Origin: Ruegeria sp. HKCCD4315
GTDB taxonomy: Bacteria > Pseudomonadota > Alphaproteobacteria > Rhodobacterales > Rhodobacteraceae
NCBI RefSeq assembly: GCF_013112245.1
Contig: NZ_WVRN01000001.1
Location: forward strand, 3,166,501-3,230,500
DNA: 64,000 bases
Reading direction: 5' to 3'
Made by a program: the position numbers and the translations under genes. Positions 8,858 through 18,018 of the stretch are shown piece by piece (positions within the stretch are counted from its first letter, which is position 1; each line of letters starts with the position of its first letter). The notes beneath the pieces are model-generated. The model had not been told where the DNA came from. It searched no databases and saw only the letters and a list, made by a program, of their open reading frames with translations.

Positions 8858-9811
8858 TCAAAACCCCGCAGACAGTTTGCCGTCCATGCCTCGACCGGGG
8901 GCGTCGCCGTTCAACGCACCGCCAATAACTGTGATGTTGTGATCCAGCATCCCGATATAGGTACCCTCATAGGTGCCTTCTGCGCCCATCGCATCCGAAA
9001 AAAGCTCACCACCGATGGTCACTTTGTGCCCCTTGGCCGCTGCCCCTTCGATCAATGCGCGAATTGAGCGATCCGAGACCGAGCTTTCGACAAAGACAGC
9101 CGTGATTTGGCGGTCAACCAGCAGGTCAACCAATTCGCTGATCCGGTTCAAACCCGCCTCGGACTGGGTCGAGATGCCCTGAATGCCCAGAACCTCGAAC
9201 CCGTAGCTCTGACCGAAATAGCCAAATGCGTCGTGGGCGGTAAGCAGTACTCTGCTGTTCTCGGGCACCGAAGACAGGACATCCTCGGCATAAGCCGCCA
9301 AACGGTCAATATCGGCCAGATGGGCCTGTGCATTGGCTGCAAACACGCCTGCCGCTTCGGGACGAACGTCGGTCAAGGCATCCTGAACCTCTAGCACAAC
9401 TTCGCGCCAAAGCACGGGCGACATCCACAAATGCGGGTCGTATTTATCTGCGTAATCGTCATGGGCACGCAGTTTGGATTTATCGACCCCTTCGGCCACT
9501 GCGACCACAGCGCGTTTGCGTTCGAGATCGTGGAAGAAATCTTCCATCTGTGCTTCCAGATACAAACCGTGCCAAAGGATCAGGTCAGCGCGGGTCATGG
9601 CAACGATGTCGCTGCGGGTCTGTCGATAGGCATGAGGGTCAACGCCCGGCCCCATCAGACCTGTGACCTCAACCTGATCACCGCCCACCTGGCGCGCTGC
9701 ATCCGCGATCATGCCTGTTGTCGCGACCACTTTGAGTGGCGCTTCAGCCCAAGCGGCGATTGGCATCGAAAGGGCCAACGCCAACGCTGCAAGAAAACTC
9801 CGACGAATCAT
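8858..9811 (-). CDS. sitA: Manganese/iron ABC transporter substrate-binding protein (SitA/MntA type)
   Basis: 317 residues from the ATG at 9811, which gives a normal signal peptide (RRSFLAALALALSMPIAAWA); an upstream in-frame start would place 28 charged residues before it. Cluster A-I binding protein. The four metal ligands can be read as His in DPHAYRQT, His in DPHLWMSP, Glu in VFVESSVSD and Asp in LFSDAMG. His-His-Glu-Asp is the Mn(II)/Fe(II) set; zinc-type members usually have a third His and often a His-rich loop, both absent here. It is the first gene of the operon behind a perfect Fur/Mur-like palindrome, so it is probably repressed when manganese is sufficient. Confidence 0.9.
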   Translation of the reverse strand: MIRRSFLAALALALSMPIAAWAEAPLKVVATTGMIADAARQVGGDQVEVTGLMGPGVDPHAYRQTRSDIVAMTRADLILWHGLYLEAQMEDFFHDLERKRAVVAVAEGVDKSKLRAHDDYADKYDPHLWMSPVLWREVVLEVQDALTDVRPEAAGVFAANAQAHLADIDRLAAYAEDVLSSVPENSRVLLTAHDAFGYFGQSYGFEVLGIQGISTQSEAGLNRISELVDLLVDRQITAVFVESSVSDRSIRALIEGAAAKGHKVTIGGELFSDAMGAEGTYEGTYIGMLDHNITVIGGALNGDAPGRGMDGKLSAGF

Positions 9812-9879
9812 CTTCGACCTCAGTTTTGCGTCCAGTTGAGACTGAATATGAGAACCATTCGCAACTAAGTCAACGCTAA

Positions 9880-9894
9880 TGCGAATTATTCGCA
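9880..9894. promoter_or_regulatory. Fur/Mur-like operator upstream of sitABCD
   Basis: TGCGAATTATTCGCA is a perfect 7-1-7 inverted repeat, and a further half-site ATTCGCA lies at 9857-9863. It is 69 bases upstream of the sitA start. A Fur homologue acting as a manganese regulator (Mur) is known to control sit genes in Rhodobacter, so this is the likely operator. It also lies 118 bases upstream of deoC on the other strand. Confidence 0.65.
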
Positions 9895-10011
9895 AGAAAG
9901 CACGCTCTTTTTGTCCAAATGGTCAAAAAATTGCCATTCAAATACATCCAACACCTTCCATTCCCCGGTCTGCCGTGCGAATTTGTCGCAAACCTCCCAA
10001 AGGACGTGACT

Positions 10012-11010
10012 ATGGATACGCAGAGCTCAGAAAGCCCCGTGCGCACCGCGCATCTGCCGCAAGTAACCGAACCCCGAAATCCGGGAGTGGATCTTGATCT
10101 TGACTGGGTCCGCGCCGTTCAAGCCAATACCTCGGCCATTGAGCGCCGGGCTGCGACCCTTCCCGGTCGGCGGTCGGTCAAAAAGGACTATCAGGCGGCG
10201 TGGCTGCTGAAGGCGGTTACGATGATCGACCTGACCACGCTGTCAGGCGATGACACAGTAGGCCGCGTGCGCCGCCTTTGCGCGAAGGCGCGGCAGCCGG
10301 TTGCGAGTTCCGTCTTGCAGGCGCTGGATATGCCGCAGATTACCACGGGTGCCGTCTGCGTCTATCACGACATGATAGAAACCGCGGTGGATGCCCTGAA
10401 AGGCACCGGCATTCCGGTCGCTGCGGTATCCACTGGCTTCCCGGCCGGCCTGTCGCCGTTCCACCTGCGCGTGGCCGAGATTGAGGAAAGCGTGAAAGCC
10501 GGTGCCGAAGAGATCGACATCGTCATTTCGCGCCGTCATGTGCTGTCAGGGGACTGGCAGGCGTTGTATGATGAGATGAAAGCCTTCCGCGTGGCCTGCG
10601 GCGATGCCCATGTCAAAGCCATTCTGGCAACCGGAGAGCTGGGCAGCTTGCGTAACGTCGCCCGCGCCTCGCTGGTCTGCATGATGGCTGGCGCGGATTT
10701 CATCAAGACTTCAACCGGCAAGGAAAGCGTCAACGCAACCCTACCCGTTTCGCTGGTCATGATCCGCGCCATTCGGGATTTCTATGATCGCACCGGGTAT
10801 CGCGTTGGGTACAAGCCCGCCGGTGGTATTTCAAAAGCCAAGGACGCGCTGGTGTACTTGTCGCTGATCAAGGATGAGTTGGGCGATCGCTGGCTGGAAC
10901 CCGACCTGTTCCGCTTCGGTGCCTCTTCTCTGCTGGGCGACATCGAGCGGCAGTTGGAACACTATGTGACTGGGGCTTACTCGGCTGGATACAGACATTC
11001 GATGGGCTGA
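10012..11010 (+). CDS. deoC: Deoxyribose-phosphate aldolase
   Basis: 332 residues from the ATG at 10012, which has an AAAGGA site 8 bases upstream. DeoC cleaves 2-deoxyribose 5-phosphate to glyceraldehyde 3-phosphate and acetaldehyde. The barrel shows the Schiff-base lysine in VKAILATGELG, the second active-site lysine in FIKTSTGK, and GYKPAGGI. The protein carries about 70 extra N-terminal residues compared with the 250-260 residue E. coli enzyme, as is usual for longer DeoC forms. A two-domain aldehyde dehydrogenase starts 47 bases downstream and could oxidise the acetaldehyde, so the pair looks like a deoxynucleoside salvage module. Confidence 0.95.
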   Translation: MDTQSSESPVRTAHLPQVTEPRNPGVDLDLDWVRAVQANTSAIERRAATLPGRRSVKKDYQAAWLLKAVTMIDLTTLSGDDTVGRVRRLCAKARQPVASSVLQALDMPQITTGAVCVYHDMIETAVDALKGTGIPVAAVSTGFPAGLSPFHLRVAEIEESVKAGAEEIDIVISRRHVLSGDWQALYDEMKAFRVACGDAHVKAILATGELGSLRNVARASLVCMMAGADFIKTSTGKESVNATLPVSLVMIRAIRDFYDRTGYRVGYKPAGGISKAKDALVYLSLIKDELGDRWLEPDLFRFGASSLLGDIERQLEHYVTGAYSAGYRHSMG

Positions 11011-11057
11011 GCCTGCTGAAATGTCTGGACAGTGAGTATTTGGGAAAAGATGAAGTT

Positions 11058-13391
11058 ATGACAGTCAAAGAAATCTTCGAGACCATGGACTATGGCCCCG
11101 CCCCAGAAAGCGCTGCCGAGGCGCTGGCCTGGCTGGTCGATCAGGGCGACAAGTTCGGTCACTATATCGATGGCGGCTTTACCAAACCCGGCAAAGGGTT
11201 TGAAAGCCGCAACCCGGCGACCGGAGAGGTGCTGGCTAAACTGACGCAGGCGAAACAGGCCGATGTGGACGCCGCCGTGGCCGCTGCCCGCAAAGCGCAA
11301 CCGAAATGGGAGAAGCTAGGCGGTGCGGGTCGTGCGCGGTATCTCTATGCCATTGCACGGCTTTTGCAGAAACACGCACGCCTGTTTGCGGTGCTGGAAA
11401 GCATGGACAACGGCAAACCGATACGTGAATCGCGGGACATCGACATCCCTCTGGCGCAGCGGCATTTCTACTACCACGCAGGCATGGCGCAGTTGATGGA
11501 GGCCGAGTTGCCCGATGCGCAGGCTTTGGGCGTTTGTGGTCAGATCATCCCGTGGAATTTCCCACTGTTGATGCTGGCCTGGAAAATCGCACCTGCGCTG
11601 GCGATGGGGAATACGGTGGTTCTGAAACCGGCCGAGTACACCTCGCTGACTGCGTTGTTGTTTGCAGATATCTGCTCGCAAGCCGGGCTGCCGAAGGGTG
11701 TCGTCAACATCGTGACCGGCGACGGCGCGGTGGGCGAGATGATCGTGAACGCCGACGTGGACAAGATCGCCTTTACCGGCTCGACCGTCGTGGGTCGGCG
11801 TATTCGCGAAGCAACGGCTGGCTCAGGCAAGGAACTGACGTTGGAACTGGGCGGCAAGTCCGCTTACATCGTGTTCGACGATGCCGATATTGACAGTGCC
11901 ATCGAGGGTCTGGTCGATGCGATCTGGTTCAATCAGGGTCAGGTCTGCTGCGCGGGGTCTCGCCTGCTGGTGCAGGAAGGCATTACAGATCGGTTCCACG
12001 AGAAGCTGCGCGCGCGGATGGATGGTTTGCGGGTGGGTAATCCTCTGGACAAATGCATCGACGTGGGCGCGGTTGTGGATCCGGTTCAGTTGCAGACCAT
12101 CAAGGGCATGGTCGAAAGCAATACGGCGGGTCACGTGCATCAGGCCGCCTGTGAACTGCCCGCAAATGGCTGCTACTACCCGCCAACGCTGATCTCGGGG
12201 CTCGAGACATCCGACCCGCTGATGCAAGAGGAAATCTTCGGCCCGGTGCTGGTCTCCTCGACCTTCCGCACCCCGGCTGAAGCGGTCGAACTGGCCAACA
12301 ACACCCGTTACGGGCTGGCCGCGACAGTCTGGACTGAGAATGTGAACCTTGCGCTGGATATCGCGCCCAAGTTGGTTGCAGGTGTGGTTTGGGTGAATGC
12401 CACCAACCTGTTCGACGCCGCCGCAGGCTTTGGCGGCGTGCGCGAAAGTGGCTTTGGCCGCGAAGGCGGCTGGGAAGGTCTGACGGCTTACACCAAGTCC
12501 AAAGGCAAGGCCAAACCTCTGGCAAAGGTCGAAGCTACAATCGGCGAAGGGGCTCCGGTCGATCCGATTGACCGAACTGCCAAGATGTATGTCGGTGGCA
12601 AGCAGGCGCGGCCCGACGGTGGCTATTCTAAACCCGTTTGGGGCAAGTCCGGTCTGCTTGGCCACGTGGGTCTGGCCAATCGCAAAGACGTGCGCAACGC
12701 GGTCGAGGCCGCGGCAGGTGCGAAAGGCTGGTCCAAGACCACCGGCCATCTGCGGGCACAGATTCTGTATTACATCGGCGAGAACCTCTCGGCCCGTGCG
12801 AGTGAATTCGCCGCGCGCATCGACACCATGACCGGCAAGAAGGATGGCGCGAAAGAGGTCGAAACCTCGATCCAACGCTTGTTCAACGCAGCTGCCTGGG
12901 CCGACAAATATGACGGTCAGGTACATGGCGTCCCGATCCGGGGTGTGGCCATTGCCATGAAGGAACCTGTGGGTGTTATCGGCGCGCTTTGTGCCGATGA
13001 AGCGCCTCTGCTGGGTCTGGTCTCGGCGATGGCGCCTGCGATTGCGATGGGTAACCGGGTGGTTCTGGCGGCATCCGAGCCCTACCCGCTGGCAGCAACC
13101 GATTTCTACCAGATTCTTGAGACCTCGGACGTCCCCGCAGGCGTGGTCAACATACTGACCGGCAGCCACGCGGAACTGGCGAAACCTCTGGCCTCGCATC
13201 TGAACGTGGACGCGGTCTGGTCCTTCTCGTCCACTGACCTTTCGAAAGAGGTCGAAGCGGTCTCGGCCGGGAACCTGAAACGGACCTGGGTCAATAACGC
13301 AACGGCATTTGACTGGAGCATGGATCATTCCCGCCGCTTCCTTCAGGCTGCGACCGAGGTGAAAAACATCTGGGTGCCCTACGGCGAGTAG
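11058..13391 (+). CDS. Aldehyde dehydrogenase, ALDH16 family, two-domain
   Basis: 777 residues from the ATG at 11058. Residues about 40-490 are a complete NAD-dependent aldehyde dehydrogenase: IIPWNFPLLMLAWK, FTGSTVVGRRI, the general base in LELGGKSA and the catalytic Cys297 in NQGQVCCAGSR. Residues about 510-777 repeat only the cofactor-domain half: PVGVIGALCADEAPLLGLV replaces the PWNFP region, WSFSSTDLSKEV replaces the TGST strand, and the sequence ends before any catalytic cysteine. This is the layout of ALDH16, known from animals and from a Loktanella enzyme of the same bacterial family. The substrate is unknown; acetaldehyde from DeoC is the obvious candidate. Confidence 0.88.
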   Translation: MTVKEIFETMDYGPAPESAAEALAWLVDQGDKFGHYIDGGFTKPGKGFESRNPATGEVLAKLTQAKQADVDAAVAAARKAQPKWEKLGGAGRARYLYAIARLLQKHARLFAVLESMDNGKPIRESRDIDIPLAQRHFYYHAGMAQLMEAELPDAQALGVCGQIIPWNFPLLMLAWKIAPALAMGNTVVLKPAEYTSLTALLFADICSQAGLPKGVVNIVTGDGAVGEMIVNADVDKIAFTGSTVVGRRIREATAGSGKELTLELGGKSAYIVFDDADIDSAIEGLVDAIWFNQGQVCCAGSRLLVQEGITDRFHEKLRARMDGLRVGNPLDKCIDVGAVVDPVQLQTIKGMVESNTAGHVHQAACELPANGCYYPPTLISGLETSDPLMQEEIFGPVLVSSTFRTPAEAVELANNTRYGLAATVWTENVNLALDIAPKLVAGVVWVNATNLFDAAAGFGGVRESGFGREGGWEGLTAYTKSKGKAKPLAKVEATIGEGAPVDPIDRTAKMYVGGKQARPDGGYSKPVWGKSGLLGHVGLANRKDVRNAVEAAAGAKGWSKTTGHLRAQILYYIGENLSARASEFAARIDTMTGKKDGAKEVETSIQRLFNAAAWADKYDGQVHGVPIRGVAIAMKEPVGVIGALCADEAPLLGLVSAMAPAIAMGNRVVLAASEPYPLAATDFYQILETSDVPAGVVNILTGSHAELAKPLASHLNVDAVWSFSSTDLSKEVEAVSAGNLKRTWVNNATAFDWSMDHSRRFLQAATEVKNIWVPYGE

Positions 13392-13418
13392 GGCCCCCGC
13401 GCATCACGGGAGGCCCAT

Positions 13419-14225
13419 ATGGACTTTGCAGGAAAAACCGTCATCGTCGTTGGCGGAACCAGCGGTATCAATCGAGGCATTGCCGAGGCCTTTGCGGCCT
13501 CGGGTGCCAAACTGGCCGTCGCCAGCCGGTCACGGGAAAAGGTGGACGACACTGTGGCCGCGCTGAAAGCCGCAGGCGCACAGGACGCCATCGGGGCGGC
13601 CTTTGACGTGCGTGATCCGAATGCTGTCGCCGCTGGTCTGAAACAGTTTCACAACGCCTATGGCGATTTCGACGTGCTGGTGTCCGGCGCTGCGGGGAAC
13701 TTCCCGGCGCTGGCATCCGAGATGTCAGTCAACGCGTTCAAAACGGTGATCGACATTGACCTGATGGGCACGATCCACGTGATGAAAGGGGCCTACCCTT
13801 ACCTGAAACGCCCCGGTGCCAGCATCATCAACATCTCGGCCCCGCAATCTTACCTGCCTTATGAAGGCCAAGCCCATGTCTGTGCCGCGAAGGCAGGTGT
13901 CGATCAGATTACCCGGACGCTGTCGATGGAATGGGGTGTTGAAGGGATTCGCGTGAACTCGGTCGTGCCGGGATTCATCGAAGGCACCGAAGGCGCAAAA
14001 CGTCTGGCCCCCACCCCGGACGCCGGTGAAGCGCTGCGCCGCGATGTACCGTTGGGCCGCTGGGGTCAACCTCAGGACGTGGCCAATGCCTGCCTGTTCC
14101 TCTGCTCGGATCTGGCCAGCTATATCAGCGGCACGGTTCTGGCCGTGGATGGCGCGTTGTATCAACGCGGTTCGGGCAAGTTTGGACAGATGATGGGTGA
14201 GATGCTGCGCAGCATGAGGGGGTGA
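13419..14225 (+). CDS. Short-chain dehydrogenase, 2,4-dienoyl-CoA reductase (DECR2-like) type
   Basis: 268 residues. The cofactor motif is GGTSGINRGI near the N-terminus, followed by SGAAGNFPA and an Ile-Ser-Ala strand. The usual YxxxK pair is altered: the lysine is present in HVCAAKAGVDQ but valine stands at the tyrosine position. Loss of that tyrosine, together with EWGVEGIRVNSVVPGFIEGTEG and LASYISGTVLAVDG, is typical of the DECR subgroup, which reduces 2,4-dienoyl-CoA with NADPH. A general SDR is the alternative. It starts 27 bases after the ALDH16 gene with a GGGAGG site, so it is the third gene of the deoC operon, where a dienoyl-CoA step is not obviously needed. Confidence 0.78.
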   Translation: MDFAGKTVIVVGGTSGINRGIAEAFAASGAKLAVASRSREKVDDTVAALKAAGAQDAIGAAFDVRDPNAVAAGLKQFHNAYGDFDVLVSGAAGNFPALASEMSVNAFKTVIDIDLMGTIHVMKGAYPYLKRPGASIINISAPQSYLPYEGQAHVCAAKAGVDQITRTLSMEWGVEGIRVNSVVPGFIEGTEGAKRLAPTPDAGEALRRDVPLGRWGQPQDVANACLFLCSDLASYISGTVLAVDGALYQRGSGKFGQMMGEMLRSMRG

Positions 14226-14247
14226 GACACGCTCACCCCCTCATGCT
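14211..14247. terminator. Perfect hairpin shared by two convergent genes
   Basis: Bases 14211-14226 and 14232-14247 form a perfect 16-base inverted repeat around a 5-base loop (ACACG). The left arm contains the last codons and stop of the SDR gene and the right arm reaches the first base of the M16 gene's stop. No T-run follows on either strand, so it is a terminator or 3'-end stabiliser of unusual form. Confidence 0.6.
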
Positions 14248-15557
14248 CAGTTCGTGGTTTCAAGACCGACAGGTTTTCCGACGATGGTAAAATGCAGCCC
14301 GTCCGGGTCCAGCAATTCGGACGCAACGCGGTTCACGTCTTCCAGCGTTACGGCATTCACCTTGTCGTTGCGGGTTGCGATATAGTCGATTGGCAGGTCT
14401 TCCATCTGCATCCCGACCATGATCCCGGCAATCCGCCCGTTGCCATCAAACCGAAGCGGATATGCACCAGTCAGATAAGTCTTGGCATCATCCAGCTCTT
14501 TCTGGGTTACGCCTTCGGTCGCGGCCCTGGCCCATTCGTCACGGATCACCTCAACCGCCTCGGCAATGCGGTCATTGGCCGACGAAACTGACCCAAGATA
14601 GACAGATGCCAGATCCTTGGGCACCAGATAGGTTCCGATCCCATATGTCAGACCACGTTTTTCACGCACCTCCTGCATCAGACGGCTTTCAAACCCGCCC
14701 CCGCCAAGAATGTGATTCAAGACAAACGCAGCGAAGAAATCCGGGTCATCCCGATCAATCCCGGCATGACCAAACAGGGCCACGGATTGCGGCGTGTCGA
14801 ACTCGACGACGCTGACGCCACCCGGAATGGACACATCGGCTTTGTCAGGAATGGGTTTCCCAGATTCCGGTAAATCGGCGAGTAATTTGTCCAGCAACGT
14901 GCCCAGTTCTTCCGCCGTAATGTCGCCCACCGCCCCGACATACAGGCGGTCCCTGGCAAAGACGCTGTCATACGCGGCCACCACGTCATCCCGCGTCAGG
15001 GCCGAGACGCTTTCGATCGTGCCCTTCCCTTCAGACCCATAAGGATGGTCGCCATAGGCCATCTGAGCAAAGTTCAGGCCAGCAATCTCATTCGGGTCGG
15101 TCTGATCCGAGCGCAATCCAGAAAGGATTTGCGCGCGCACGCGCTCAATCGCATCCTGATCGAAACGCGGTTCGTGCAACGTGGTGTGCAAAAGGTCGAC
15201 CACCTCATCCCGGTTTTCGGTCAGAAATCGCGCCGAGATTGACACAGTATCATCACCCGCATCATACGAGAAAGACGCGGCCAGAGCTTCCAGTTCGCGG
15301 GCATAGGTCTGGGCGTCCATTTCGCCCGCGCCTTCTTCGATCAGGCCGCTCATCAAATTCACAGCACCGCGCTTGTCCGGATCGTCCAGCGACGTCCCGC
15401 CACGGAACCGCAATTCCAACGCAGTGAAGGGGATCGCGTGGTCTTCGACCAACCAGGCCTTGATCCCGCCAGGTGAAGTCACCTCTTTGATCTCGATCTC
15501 AGCCAGGGCCGGCAGAGCAACCACGCAGGCGATCAGAGTTGCAAGAAACCGTTTCAT
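14247..15557 (-). CDS. M16 family peptidase-like protein, non-catalytic partner
   Basis: 436 residues with a signal peptide (FLATLIACVVALPALA). Two M16 halves are present: an N-terminal half with LRFRGGTSLDDPDKRGAVNLMSGLIEEGAG and a C-terminal half with GGGGFESRLMQEVREKRGLTYG. The zinc motif HxxEH is absent at the expected place (SGLIEEG), so this subunit should not cleave by itself. It overlaps the next gene upstream, a catalytic M16 peptidase, by four bases; such pairs form a periplasmic heterodimer resembling mitochondrial processing peptidase. The substrate is unknown. Confidence 0.9.
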   Translation of the reverse strand: MKRFLATLIACVVALPALAEIEIKEVTSPGGIKAWLVEDHAIPFTALELRFRGGTSLDDPDKRGAVNLMSGLIEEGAGEMDAQTYARELEALAASFSYDAGDDTVSISARFLTENRDEVVDLLHTTLHEPRFDQDAIERVRAQILSGLRSDQTDPNEIAGLNFAQMAYGDHPYGSEGKGTIESVSALTRDDVVAAYDSVFARDRLYVGAVGDITAEELGTLLDKLLADLPESGKPIPDKADVSIPGGVSVVEFDTPQSVALFGHAGIDRDDPDFFAAFVLNHILGGGGFESRLMQEVREKRGLTYGIGTYLVPKDLASVYLGSVSSANDRIAEAVEVIRDEWARAATEGVTQKELDDAKTYLTGAYPLRFDGNGRIAGIMVGMQMEDLPIDYIATRNDKVNAVTLEDVNRVASELLDPDGLHFTIVGKPVGLETTN

Positions 15558-16894
15558 TGCGTCACCTCATCATCACGCATCAGCCATCCCGTGACAGATG
15601 TTTCTGGTTGCAGGACTTCGCGGGCAGCGGCGATGATCTCTTCTCCGGTCACGGCCTGAAGAATGTCGGGCCAAGCCTGCACATCCTCGACCGTCAAACC
15701 GCTGGTCAGGGCGCGGCCATACCGGTTGCCGATCCCATCAACATTGTCGCGGGCATAAATCTGGGACGCGCGCAGTTGCATCTTGATGCGGTTCAGATCG
15801 TCTTCTTTCACACCTTCAGCGATAAAATCAGCGACCGCCTGATCCATGGCATCTTCGGCCTCTTGCAGTGACACACCCTGCGCCGGAACAACCAGCAAAT
15901 CGAAGGTCGTGTCATCCAGCGAGACACCGCGGTAGAATGCGCCTGCATAGACGGCCTTTTGCTGATCGAACTGGAGTTTTTCGTTCAGATAAGACGTGGT
16001 GCTGCCACCCAGAAGTTCGGCCAACAGGAACAGGGCCGCCGCCTTCTCCTGTTCACCCGGATCGCGTTCGGGGGCCAGATAACTGCGCTGCACATAGGGC
16101 TGCGCTACACGCGGATCTTTGTAAGTCAGTCGCCGTTCGGCCGTTTGAGGTGGTTCTTGCGCCCGCATCCGCTCGGGCAAGTCCGGGTTGGCCGGGATCA
16201 CACCGTAATACTGTTCGGCAAGCGCGCGGACCTCATCAGGTTCGACATCGCCTGTGACCACCAGGATGGCGTTGTTGGGCGCGTAATGAGTTTGGTAGAA
16301 TGACAATGCATCTTCCATGTCCAGCTCTTCCATCTCGTGCTTCCAGCCAATGATCGGCACGCCGTAGCTGTGGTTGAGGTATTGCGCAGCGTTCATCTGT
16401 TCCCCAAACAAAGAGCGCGGGTTGTTCTCGGTCCTTTGGTTACGCTCTTCAAGGATCACATCACGCTCGGTCAGGATATCCTCTTCGCTCAGGCGAAGGT
16501 TCCGCATCCGATCGGATTCCATTTGCATCATCAACTCAAGCCGATCAGTCGCGACGCGCTGGAAATACGCGGTGTAGTCGTATGAGGTGAACGCATTGTC
16601 ATTGCCACCATTGGCCGCAACTGTGGCCGAAAACTCGCCCGGAGCAAGCGTATCGGTGCCCTTGAACAGCAGGTGTTCCAGGAAGTGCGCAATCCCGGAT
16701 GTCCCCACCGGTTCATCCGCAGATCCGGCGCGATACCAGACCATGTGTTGCACAACTGGTGCACGGTGGTCTTCGACGACGACGACATCCATGCCGTTGT
16801 CCAAAGTGAATGTGGTAACCGCTTCTTTTCCGCCCTCGGCCAAGACCGGGGTGGCAGCGATAAGGGCAGCCGACAGGGCTAGGGCCCGAACCAT
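15554..16894 (-). CDS. M16 family zinc metallopeptidase, catalytic subunit
   Basis: 446 residues, signal peptide ending VLA at about residue 19. The inverted zinc motif HFLEH (His70, Glu73, His74) is followed by LLFKGTDTLAPGEF, and the second half has LAELLGGSTTSYLNEKLQ. A GGAGGA site precedes the ATG. It is translationally coupled to the motif-less M16 partner downstream. The signal peptides place the pair in the periplasm, where they would degrade peptides or misfolded proteins; the exact target is not known. Confidence 0.92.
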   Translation of the reverse strand: MVRALALSAALIAATPVLAEGGKEAVTTFTLDNGMDVVVVEDHRAPVVQHMVWYRAGSADEPVGTSGIAHFLEHLLFKGTDTLAPGEFSATVAANGGNDNAFTSYDYTAYFQRVATDRLELMMQMESDRMRNLRLSEEDILTERDVILEERNQRTENNPRSLFGEQMNAAQYLNHSYGVPIIGWKHEMEELDMEDALSFYQTHYAPNNAILVVTGDVEPDEVRALAEQYYGVIPANPDLPERMRAQEPPQTAERRLTYKDPRVAQPYVQRSYLAPERDPGEQEKAAALFLLAELLGGSTTSYLNEKLQFDQQKAVYAGAFYRGVSLDDTTFDLLVVPAQGVSLQEAEDAMDQAVADFIAEGVKEDDLNRIKMQLRASQIYARDNVDGIGNRYGRALTSGLTVEDVQAWPDILQAVTGEEIIAAAREVLQPETSVTGWLMRDDEVTQ

Positions 16895-16975
16895 GGGGCA
16901 TCCTCCGTTTCGTTTCTGGTATTGAAACTACGGTGGTGCGGCCCGGGTTCAAGCCCGATGACGGAAAGTTAAGAA

Positions 16976-17491
16976 TTATTCATTCGGAGGAGAGGACGGC
17001 GTTTCAATACCGGCACTACGGGCTGCATCGGTTTCCGCGTACGGATTGATCGATTGCCGTTCATAGACCTGACCGTAGCGATCCACCGGGAACAGGCGCA
17101 ATCCGGTCCAACGACCACGGCGCTTGCGGAACGCGGCATCTTCGGCTTCGACAACCTGGCGGGCATCAGGCGCGACGCCATACCGGCTGGAGGCTGTGAC
17201 CAGTGCTGCGTCGGACGACGGTACCGCCGCATTTGGGTTCAACGCGGCAGGGTTTCCACCTAGTGCGGCAACGGCCTCGGCATTGGGGTTCGGATCTGTC
17301 AGGTTGCCACCGCCCGGTGTGGGTGCAGGCAAAAACGCATAATCCTGAGGCTGCGTCAGCGGTTTGACCGGCAAGACCGAAAACTCATCCGGACCCTGCC
17401 CCGGAGGCGCCAGATCCCGCAGACCGGGATTCGAACATGCCGCAACCGCTGCGACAACAGTCAGAACAAATATGGCGCGCGGCATCCGCAT
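16976..17491 (-). CDS. DUF3035 lipoprotein (BamF-like)
   Basis: 171 residues from the ATG at 17491, which has GGAG just upstream. The lipobox VAAC follows a short hydrophobic stretch, so the protein is a lipoprotein. The sequence after it, GPDEFSVLPVKPLTQPQDY, is the recognisable core of DUF3035, a family described as the BamF subunit of the alphaproteobacterial outer-membrane assembly machine. The remainder is Pro/Asn/Ala-rich with a basic segment (FRKRRGRWTGLR). It lies directly downstream of lspA, whose product would process it. Confidence 0.8.
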   Translation of the reverse strand: MRMPRAIFVLTVVAAVAACSNPGLRDLAPPGQGPDEFSVLPVKPLTQPQDYAFLPAPTPGGGNLTDPNPNAEAVAALGGNPAALNPNAAVPSSDAALVTASSRYGVAPDARQVVEAEDAAFRKRRGRWTGLRLFPVDRYGQVYERQSINPYAETDAARSAGIETPSSPPNE

Positions 17492-17541
17492 TGGTTTCTC
17501 CAACCTGTTTCTGGCGCTTTTATCTCATATAATTCCGCGCG

Positions 17542-18018
17542 TCACGAGGGCTTTTTGCTGTCGAACAGAACCAACCCCAAAGCGCCTGCAAATATGAACA
17601 CATCAGCAAGGTTGAACACAAACGGGTTGTTGATGCCGCAACATGACATGTTCAGGAAATCCAGCACATAGCCGTATAACAGCCGGTCCACCACGTTTCC
17701 AAGCGCACCGCCTATCAACAGACCTGCGCAAAAGAGCATGAGTTTTGATGCGGCTGTACGGCTGAGCCAGATGAGAACGCCAACACAGATCGCAATCGAG
17801 ATACCGATCAGCACCCAACGCGCGGCGTCGGAATTCCCCTGAAACAGACCGAAATTGATGCCGCGATTCTCACCGTATTTGAAAACCAGCAGCGGGGGCA
17901 GAACGTCGATACCACCGGGTTGTTCGGCCACGCGCATAACGTGAACGACCAGATACTTGCTGATCTGGTCGATCGCAAAGGCGGCAATCGCCGCCCAGAG
18001 AAGCAGGCCAGACCGCAT
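17542..18018 (-). CDS. lspA: Lipoprotein signal peptidase (signal peptidase II)
   Basis: 158 residues, four hydrophobic segments. The two catalytic aspartates are Asp111 in GNVVDRLLYG and Asp139 in VFNLADVFIFAG, and the N-terminal DQISKYLVV is also conserved. The enzyme cuts prolipoproteins before the lipid-modified cysteine in the inner membrane. Its start shares one base with the purH stop (18018), giving tight translational coupling, and a lipoprotein gene follows 50 bases downstream. Confidence 0.95.
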   Translation of the reverse strand: MRSGLLLWAAIAAFAIDQISKYLVVHVMRVAEQPGGIDVLPPLLVFKYGENRGINFGLFQGNSDAARWVLIGISIAICVGVLIWLSRTAASKLMLFCAGLLIGGALGNVVDRLLYGYVLDFLNMSCCGINNPFVFNLADVFIFAGALGLVLFDSKKPS

